This document shows, one piece after another, positions 10,558 through 20,100 of a DNA stretch of 64,000 bases. The number at the start of each line of letters is the position of its first letter. Positions within the stretch are counted from its first letter, which is position 1. The notes beneath the pieces are model-generated. The model did no database searches. It had not been told where the DNA came from and saw only the letters and a list, made by a program, of their open reading frames with translations. The stretch is from an uncultured Prevotella sp. (GTDB lineage Bacteria; Bacteroidota; Bacteroidia; Bacteroidales; Bacteroidaceae): positions 1 to 64,000 of the forward strand of contig CAMHLV010000005.1 of assembly GCA_946186115.1 (NCBI GenBank), in the 5' to 3' direction. Made by a program: the position numbers and the translations under genes.

Positions 10558-11019
10558 TTATTTCTTGGTGAACTTAGTAGCAATGTTGTTGGCCTTGATG
10601 ATATACACGCCGGTTTGCAGCGACGTGAGGTTCACCGTGGCACATCCGTCGGCATCGGCGGTCTCGGTCATAAGCAGCTGTCCGCCGGTGGCATAGAGAT
10701 ATATCTTGCAACCTGCAGGCAGTCCGCTAAACAGGATAGCGTCGCCGTTGAACTTCATGCCGTCGGCATTATTCTTGCCAGTGATGCCCGTAGCCTGGCT
10801 CTCGTAGTTGAAATAACTAACGTCGGTCATGGCATACGATGACTCCGTCGTATTGGTCGTCACCACGATATTGTCACCCACGACGCTGATGCGCGGTTCA
10901 TCAGTGAGGAGTACATAGCTCTGGCTGCTGCCGTCCTTGAGGTGGAGTACCAGCACGTTGGAGGCCATAGCTGTCCCAAGCAGGAGACAGCTGATGGCGG
11001 ATAAAATCATTCTTTTCAT
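10558..11019 (-). CDS. Small secreted protein with T9SS type A-like C-terminal sorting domain
   Basis: 153 residues. A signal peptide (MKRMILSAISCLLLGTAMAS) is followed by a short region (LVLHLKDGSSQSYVLLTDEP) that recalls the N-terminus of the FISUMP proteins, where KDG-type motifs precede a strand-rich stretch. The last 80 residues fit the Por-secretion (type IX) C-terminal domain: a GLPAGCKIYLYATGGQLL strand pair, then VNLTSLQTGVYIIKANN and a final Lys-rich TKFTKK. By family knowledge such domains direct export through the outer membrane and attachment to the surface. The gene lies inside the FISUMP operon. Its passenger region is very short, so it may be a stand-alone structural or accessory subunit. 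Confidence 0.75.
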   Translation of the reverse strand: MKRMILSAISCLLLGTAMASNVLVLHLKDGSSQSYVLLTDEPRISVVGDNIVVTTNTTESSYAMTDVSYFNYESQATGITGKNNADGMKFNGDAILFSGLPAGCKIYLYATGGQLLMTETADADGCATVNLTSLQTGVYIIKANNIATKFTKK

Positions 11020-11036
11020 ATTCTTCGTTTTTAATT

Positions 11037-11100
11037 ATTTGTATTTCGTTATCGTTAACGTTTTCGTTTTCGTTATCGTCTTCGTTTTCGTTATCGTTAT
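11037..11100. repeat. Simple hexamer repeat (CGTTAT/CGTTTT) in the leader of the T9SS-sorted gene
   Basis: About 60 bases between two operon genes consist of CGTTAT, CGTTAA and CGTTTT units repeated without interruption. The same type of unit codes for the signal peptide of the paralogue at 1-301. Being a short tandem repeat it could vary in copy number by slippage. It lies upstream of the start codon at 11019, so a length change would alter the leader and not the reading frame. Confidence 0.7.
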
Positions 11101-14100
11101 TCGTTTCCTTCGACGTCGTCGCCGCCGTTGTCACCAGTACCGGCATTACCACCGTCACTGTCCATCGTCACTCCGGTCGGGCTGTAGATGGCGCGCAGGT
11201 GGAGCAGGGCATCGCGGGCTGTCAGCAGCTTCGTCTTGGTATTGGTACTGTCGGCACTCAGCGAGGTAGCATTGGTCGTGTCGCCCTCGCCCTTCTGCGA
11301 GCTCCAGTAGGGGCCAACAGGAATGAAGATGCTGTTGCCGTTAGGTCCGGTCACACGGTAGCCGTTGACATCGAATGCCCAGGTACACTTCGTGAGCAAC
11401 TCGTCGATATTGGCAATCGACGGCAGACGATAGTGGATGCCCAGGCGCGTATGAGCGGCGTCGCTGGTTGTACCACCGATGTAGTTGTAGGTGGACGGCA
11501 CGCTGTACGAACCTGTCTGGTTCGGTGCAACCTCACCCCAGCGGTAGCCGTCGCCGGCAGCCTCCTCGTCGTTGCTGCCCATGTTCATGTCAACCCACCA
11601 GACACCCGACGGCAGTCCGAGGTTGACGGCCTTGGCACCGAAGCTCTTGATGGCACCCTTATGTACCTCACCCTCATAGCGGGTGTATGCCTGGTAGTAA
11701 TAGGTGGCCACCTTGACGGTGTCAATCTGTGCATAGAAGACAGAGTCGGTAGCGTCGAACTCAGCCACGACAGACTTGCTGTCCGACATATCGCTCTTGG
11801 TGCTGTAGATGAATCCTACCTCCAGACCGCTGGCCGGCTTCTGGGCCTTGGTATGACCGTAGAACGTGGCGGCATTGCCGAGACCCCACTTCACGCTGTC
11901 GGTGAAGAAGGTGTAGTCGGTCATCGGGATGGCATTGCCATACTTCGTCTCAGTGCCTTTGCTGACGTATGCTCGTACCCAGTAGTCATCGCCTACGGTG
12001 AGCGTCTTCAGCTGATCGTTGGTCAGCGTGATATGATAGACACCATTAGCCTCAGCTAGCTGGCTGACGTCAATGAATGCCTTCGGATCTTCCGTCGCAG
12101 TATCGCTTGTTCTCACGATGCTCTGTGACGTACCAATGACGAAGCCCTGCGTCAGATTGTCGTCTGCCGAGTTGAGTCCGAGCATCATGCCGTACAGCGT
12201 GTTGCTGGTGCGGTCGGCAGCATAGTTGACGCTGTCGGTGCGGATGAAGATATCCTGATCGCCCAGCTTGCCGTTGGTGTCATAGACAGGACGGATGGTC
12301 AGACCGTCGTAGCGCGTGAACAGCGGGGCCGACTTGCTGGTAGCATCGAACATCAGGGACGAAGCGTACCTCGTCATACCATTACCCTGCGGTATGGACG
12401 ACCAGTAGCGTCCGCTCGAACGATAGCCGTTAAGGTCGGTGTTGTCGCGGTAGCCAGCAGCCGGCAGGAAGATGTTCTCGTGCGTGACGGTGTTCTCTAC
12501 CCAGTAGCCTGGCACGTCTTTCTTCGAAGACCAGGTCCATGAGCAGTTGCTCATCAGTTCATTCATCTCATCGAGTGTCGGCATACGCCAGCAGCCGTTG
12601 AACTTACGGTTGGAGATATCCCACTCGGTAGCACTGATGTTGCTGCCTATATAATGATAGGTGGCATTGTCGTTGTTACCCGTGGCATGGCGGTAGGTCA
12701 CGGCCGTGTAGTTCAGCTGCGTGATGGTGTCGCCCCATGCATAGTAGTTACCGTCAAGCTCCGGCAGGTTGGCACCGACGTTACGGTCGGCCCACTTCAC
12801 GGAGAGTCCGAGGTCGATGGCCGTCGGCGTAGTGCCCTCTGTTGAATTCGTCGAGAAGGCCTTGACGGCTCCACGATAGGTAACGCTGGAGTTGCCGTCG
12901 CTCTTGATGACGTATGCACGGTAGTAGTACATATTACCCTCCGCCAAACCGCTGATGGTGGTATGGTATGCACCGCTGGTGCTGACAGATACCGTTTCCT
13001 TGGTGGCATTGGCCATTGCCGACGAGCGTGACCACTCAAATCCAATCTCGGTGCCATTGCTGAAGTCGGAAATGTTGACGATACCGTTCAGCTGAGCCGA
13101 GTTCGTGGTGATGTCGGTCGGGGCAGTGGTGGCAATCAATGCCGTGACAGGACGTACCATGTGACCCAGGTAGCGCTCAGCAGCACCCACGAAGTAGCTG
13201 CCTGCCGTTTCCGTCGGCAGCACATTGAGCCGCTGGGCATTGCTGATGGCAGCACCCTGTGTCGATGACCAGTAGTAGTCGGCAGGCAGGAAGATGCTGT
13301 TGCCGCCGCGCGACACGCGGTATCCGGCGACACCGTTGAGCGTTTCCTTCGTCCACGTACAGTTGGCTATCAGCTCCTGAACCTCCGTCTCACTCGGCAT
13401 GCGTGTACCCTCGATCTTCAGCGTAGCCACGTCGTAGGTGGCATTGCTGCTAATGTCGGTACCAATGTCGGTATATCCGGTGCTGGTGTGGTGGACGTAG
13501 TTGTCGTAGGTGTAGCTGTCCTTCTCGGCAGTCTCACCCCATGCGTAGCGGTCGCCCGTGTCGGAAGCTACGGTAGAACCGATGTTGACATTAGCCCACT
13601 TGACACCGCTGGGCAGACCGAGATCGACAAAGTCGATACCCATCTGCAGGGCATTGGGAGCATAGTAATACTTGTCGCCGTACTTGACGTATGCACGATA
13701 GTAATAGGTGCCTACGGGCAGCGTCTTCAGTTTACCCTGGAAGGCCGACGACGAATACGTTGACGAATGGATAGAGTCAGTCTTGTTCTCATCCACCTTC
13801 ACATCCTCGCTCGTACCGATGACGAAGCCACGCTCCTGGAGGTTGTTCAGCACCGTCTCAGCACCCACCAAAGTGGCGAAGAGGTCGGAGTTGCTGTAAC
13901 CGGCACGCCAGTTGGTGCTGTCGGTACGCAGATAGACCTTATTCTGGTCGTCGAAATCTACGTTCGACTGCATCACTCCTCTGTAGCCCCAATCCGACGG
14001 GTCATTAGAGGTGAGATAGATGAACTTGCTGTTATCACTGTTATTCGTCACCTTCCAGACGTTGACGCCATAAATGGTCTCCTGAGTCCAGGTACAGTTG

Positions 14101-17100
14101 TCAAGCAACTGCTGCTTCTCGGCCTCCGTCGGCATGCGCCATACACCGCCGAACTCAACGTATGCCGGGTCGACACCTGCATACTTGCCTGTCAACGTGC
14201 CGTTGAGACCCATCTCCTCGGGTGTTGCCGCATCGACGTTGATATTGGCCCACTGTATGCCTACGCCTAAATCAACATCGGTGAAGCCGAACTGCTTGGA
14301 GTCTGCATGCCAATAGGTACCAGTGTCACTCTTAATATAGGCACGGTAATAGTAGGTGCCGTCGTTGCGCGTGTTGTGTTCAATCGTTCCGACGTAGTTG
14401 CCACTGCCGTCCTTGGTCGGCCGGGCTTTGATAATCTCTACGCCGCTGGTGGTCACCGTCAACTCTGGCGTCGTACCGATAACGAAGCCCGTCTCGTAGT
14501 TAGCAGGCAGGTTGAGCACAGCCGAGTAGAAGTTGACGCTGTCCTTCTGATAGCGCCAGTCGGTGCTCTCGGTGCGGAAGTAGAAGGTTACGCCATCAAC
14601 GAACGGACGTGCTACGGGACGGATGGCATTACCACGCCAGCGGGCATTGTCGGCTATCGACGGGTCGGCACTGTTGGCACTGACATCGAAGTTGAACTCA
14701 CGGGCCTGACGGTAGTTGGCTGAGCGGTTGCTGCTCCAGTAGTAGCCAAGCTTGGTCACCTCGTCGTCGTGATTCTGGTTCTGACCGCCTTCCTCGTTGG
14801 TCGAGTAGTCGTAGTTGGCATCGCGCTCATCGACGGTGTAGTAGTTCGACGGCAGGAAGATGCTGTTGCTGTTGACGTTGCTCTTCACGCGGTAGCCCGG
14901 AATATGGGCTACGGTGTCGCGGGTCCACGTACACTGTTGACGCAACTCGTTCCACTCCTCGTCACCAGCCATACGCCACAGTCCCTTCAGGAACTTATTT
15001 GCCACGTCGGTGGTGTCGTTGGCACTGATGTTGGAACTCAGGTCGCGGTAGTGCTGCAGCTCGCTGTCGAAGTATTTGTATCCGGCCTCAGTGAAGACAT
15101 CCTTCGTCGTGGTCTCACCCCAGCCGTAGAAGTCGCCGTGGTCCTTGATGCGCCAAGCACCCATGTTGACATTGGCCCACTTGGTGCCGCTGGTCAGTCC
15201 GAGATCGACCATGACGATACCGAAGTCCTTGATGTCGCCGTAATAGTATTTACTGCCCACCTTGGCAAAGGCACGGTAGTAGTACATGCGGTTGTTGTCC
15301 AACGGCGAGATATTGGCCTTGAACATGCCGTTCACCTTGCTGTTGGTAGCCGAATTGTAGGTCACAACATCGCTGGCACCGCCGTCATCCTTAGCCTTGA
15401 GGTTTTCGGCCGTAGTACCTACCACGAAGCCATAGGTGGCACTGTGACTGTCGTTAAGTCCTAAGATACAGCCATAGATGTCGGCACTGGTGACGCCGGC
15501 CACCCACGAGGTACGCTCGGTGGTGAGGCTCATCTTATGACCGTCAGGTAATACGACGTTGATCTTGGCAATAGGACGTACATAGTGACCGTGGTAGCGG
15601 TAGTGGTACTTCATCAGTCGGTTGGTCGTACCACCCTCCATGCCGAGGGCGTTACGGTCACGCGGAGCACGCGATGACGTCCACAGGGCTGTGTTCTCCC
15701 ACGGACCGTAATAGCTAGAGTGGTAGCCGCTCATCGTCCACTTGGGCATGCGGTCGTTCTTGGTGATGAATATCCAGTTGCCGTTCTTCTTGCTGACGAC
15801 CTTATAGCCAGCCACATTGGTATAGTAGCCGCCGTTGTCGTTAGGCACATACTTATAAGAGATGGAGTCGCGCCACTCGCAGCTATCTACGAGCATCTGG
15901 AGGTCATCCTCCGACGACATCGACCACAGGGCGCCGCGGCCGCCATATTCCGCCTCGTCCCAGGTGTAGTTCCACTTGGAGTGGGCCACGTCGTACTTCG
16001 TACCCTTGATCTCGTTGCCGAGGTTGTTGTACTCATCGTCACCCGTAGCGTAGTAGTAGATATAGTCGTCGAACCGGAATGTCGAGCGGGTGTCATTCTC
16101 ACCCCATGCATACTGGTTGCTGTTATCCTCGGCATAGCGCGAACCTACGTTGATGCTGGCCCAGTACATCTTGTTGTTGAAGCCCAGGTCGCGGAACTCC
16201 AGTCCGTAGCGACCGGTCTTGCCATAGACAAATTCACCGTTATACTTGATGAAGGCACGATAGTAGTAGGTGGTGTCACGCTCGTAGGGCACCGTCAGTT
16301 GGAAAGAGCCGTTAACAGCCTGCGGATGTCCGTCAACCTGCACATAGTATAGCTTGGCCTCGTTGGTGAGGGTGTCGGCAGCCACAGGATCGTGGTGGTA
16401 GCCTACCATGATACCCACGCGGGCCTCCTTCGAGAGTTGCTCCATGTCCTTGAGTTCCTCATCATCACCGCTGTTCACTGCATAGTCGTTGTTGAAGCCC
16501 GTAACACTGCCGTAAACGGTAGCCTCCTGTGCTCCTACCATCCAGTCCACGTCGCCAGTGATGATGTTCGGCTGGCGTACAAACTTGATGGAACGGCCAT
16601 AGTAGTACTTATCGGCAATCTTCACATAGGCGCGCACCCAGTAGGTGCTATCCACCTTGAAGAGGTTGATGTTCTGGCGGTCGTACCAGAAGAGGGAGTC
16701 TTTCTTGACATCTTCGTGCGGGAAGTCGTACTTGAAGTACTGGCCGCCCGTGCCACCCTGATGGGTGGTCAGTGTGTCGGAGCCCACGACGAAGCCAGTA
16801 CCTTGGATGTCAGGCACATTGTATTCCGTATGAGCCCAGCGCTGCTGAACGGCACCGAAGAACGAGCCGAAGAACGACACATAGTCAACTTTCGGATGCA
16901 CAATGGCATCATCGGTGCGGATGACTATCTCGTCCTTGCCGGCGTTGGGCAGGGTATCGGTGCTCTCCCAGATGGCACGCTCGAAATCCACGCCGCGACA
17001 GCCGTGACCATGGTTATAGACACTGCTGAAGCCGGGCTTGGTACTATAGCTGTCGATGCGGATGAAGTCGTAGTTGAGCGACAGATCGGTATAGTTGTCC

Positions 17101-20100
17101 TGATGCTGATAGTACTGTATGTTGCGGCGGATGAAGATCTTCTTACCGTTAGGACCAGTACCCGTCATACCGGCACAGCCGTAGAGGGTGTCGGGTTCCC
17201 ACGTACAGTTGTCTATCAGTTCCTGAGCCTCACTATGGTATGGCTGGCGATAGACGTTGTGCCACTTCTTGTGCGAGGTGTCGTTGAGACCTGCGGAACC
17301 GTTACCGTCGTTGCCGTAAGGCATATTGGTCTGGCCGTTCACACCATGGTTATCTCTCGTAGGCCATGTGCTATAGCCGTTGAGCGGACTGTTGCCACCG
17401 GTATTGATGCTGGCCCAGCGCTTGCCCGAAGGCAGACCGAGGTCGAGCAGTTCGAAACCGAAGGTGTTGACGTCGCCGTAGTGGAACTTATTATTATAGT
17501 ACGCGTACGCGCGGAAATAATAGGTAGTATCTTTTGGCAGTGTGAAGTCATGCTCTATAGGACCACCCTTGCTGCCGTCGTAGTCGTTGAGGACGTTAGT
17601 GAGTACATAATCATCTATCAGGTTATTCCCGGCAGGCTTCTGTGGGTCGTCGCTCGTTGTCAGGTCGCGGTTATATCCGATGATGAGACCGGCTCTGAAG
17701 TTAGCCGATGATGCCTCGTTGGCCAGGATACCCTGAATGGTACCCGTAATGTGGGCGTTAGTGCCATACATCTTCCACACGGTCTCCTTACCCGTCACCT
17801 GATCGGCCAGATGGAACGAGCGGGCGTCGCCGTAATAGTAGCTGTTGCCCACCTTCAGGTAGAAGCGGTAGTAGTAAGTGCCGTCGCTCGTCAGGTTGTC
17901 ATTCTTGTCGAGCACGAGGAAATACTGCGAGTTGTTCTTGTGCGTCTGGACATGCTTGATAATAGCATTGTTCCAGGTGACATCCTCCGACTCGCCCACC
18001 ACGAAGCCTAACTCGTACTTGTCGGAAGCCAACGGGTAGTTGATGCGATAGCTGCCCTGCAGGGCCACTGCCGTGCGGTAGTTCAGATAGTAACAAGTAT
18101 CGGTGGCGAGGTATGCCAGCGTGTCGTCGCGCAGCTTGTCGGCACCCTTGGAAAGTCGTAGGTTGTAGCGGGCTACCGGGCGCACGGTATGTCCCTGATA
18201 GAACTCATACCAAGTCAGCGTCCAGTCGTCATAACTCGATGGGGTGTCGAAGAACTGCTGCTGGCTGCCGTTGAGCGATACGGTCTTCACTGAGTCTGTC
18301 GATTCAAAGCCGTCAGAGACGTGGAAGAATCCTGCCGAATGGAACTGCGTAGTGTCGGTAGTCCATGTCAGAGTGTGGTCCTTGGTGTTGTTGTAGCTAC
18401 CGCCCTTCTTACCCTTCAGCGGCAGGAAGATGCTGTTGCCGTTGGTGCCGGTGACGCGCCAGCCAGGAACGCCGAAGAGCGTCTCGAACTTCCACGTACA
18501 CTGGTCTTTCAGCGACTGCCACTCGTCTTGCTCAGGAACGACGAAGAGGTTGCCGTACTTGGTGTTCTCGATATATTTACCAGTATCCGTAAACTTGGGA
18601 TTGTCATTACCCCAGTTCACGTAGGCGGCATCGTTCTTCGTACCGGCGAAAGCCTTCCAGTAGAGCTCGCCTTCACAGTTGTACTTGTTGTGCTCAGCAC
18701 CACGGAAGCGCACGGTATAGTCCTTACCGTGTACGCTGGGAACGGTCAGGTTGACCCACTTGGTCTTAGAGGTCGTAGGATGGTCAATGTATTTATCGAC
18801 ATCACCATCTCTATATGTTTCTCTAACATATTTCAGCGTGTCATCGATATACGTCTTCTCATGGTATGCAAACTTGGTCTCGGCCTCGCCGTAGGCATAG
18901 TAGTCGGGGTTGTCCTCGGCGTAGGCACTACCCACGTCGATGTTGGCCCACAACAGCGTCTGGCCCTTGCTGTCCTTGACGCCCAGGTCAACATAGTCGA
19001 GTCCGAACTGGCGTGCCTCGCTGTAGCGATAGACACCGTCGGCATAGACGAAGGCACGCACCCAATAGACAGTGTCGATAGGCACATCCATCACTGCCTC
19101 GTAACGCGGACTCTTGACACCGTCGATGATGCGGGTGTTATCCAGTTTCTTGCCAGTCATGTTGTGATACCAGATGGTCTCGTAGTTGCCTATGTCAATG
19201 TTAGCACTGTCGCCGACGACATAACCCACCTGGGCATTTTCACGGTCGTTCACGAACTCGACACCCTCGACAAAACTGTAGAGCGTGGCCTTCTTCTCGT
19301 GAACCTCCCAGCCTATGCTGTCGATGTCGATGGTCAGTGGAGCTATTTTCTTGGGCTTGCCGTAGAAGGTCTGGTCGTCTAAGGTGATATAGGCACGATA
19401 CCAGTATTCCTTGTCGGCACGCATGGTGTCGCGCACAGCCTTGGGTAGCGGCACAGTGTAGAGTCCGTTGTAAATGTCGGCCTTCTTCACCGTATCGGGC
19501 ATATTGCCGCAGGGCAGGTCTAAGAGCGTACCACCCTTGAAGTCGTGCAGCACGAAGCCGCGCGTGATAGTGGCGTATTTATCCTTCATGGCTTTCGTGA
19601 CACCTAACTCACGGCCATAGAAGCGGATGTCGGTACTGTCGAGGCTAACGTAGTAGCGTCCCACGGTGTCGGTACTGATAAACAGTATCTCCTTGTCGCG
19701 TGTCTGGCAGTTGGTCTGCAGCACGGGGCGCACCCACAGCTTGTTGTCGTAGTTCGACTGCGAGATGCCGCTGAGGTAGTTGACATAGTAGGCATTGCCG
19801 CCCGATGTGGGTCGCTGCGACGTCCAGTAGTTGGCATAGTCATAGTTGTAGCCTGGAGTATATGGCATGTACTCCTTGACATCGTTGATACCTGTCACGC
19901 GTTTCACATTCAACGAGAAGCGCGGCTTATTGTTGGGCGTGACGAAGGTCAGGGTGTCGATAAATGCCTGTGCCTGTTCCACGGTGGGCAGTGTGAAGCA
20001 CCAGCCCTCGCGCCCGAACCATTTATTAAATACCACGTCGTACTCCGTACCGGCGATGTCGGTGATGATAGACGGCACGGCCTTGGTGTTCCACGTGTAG

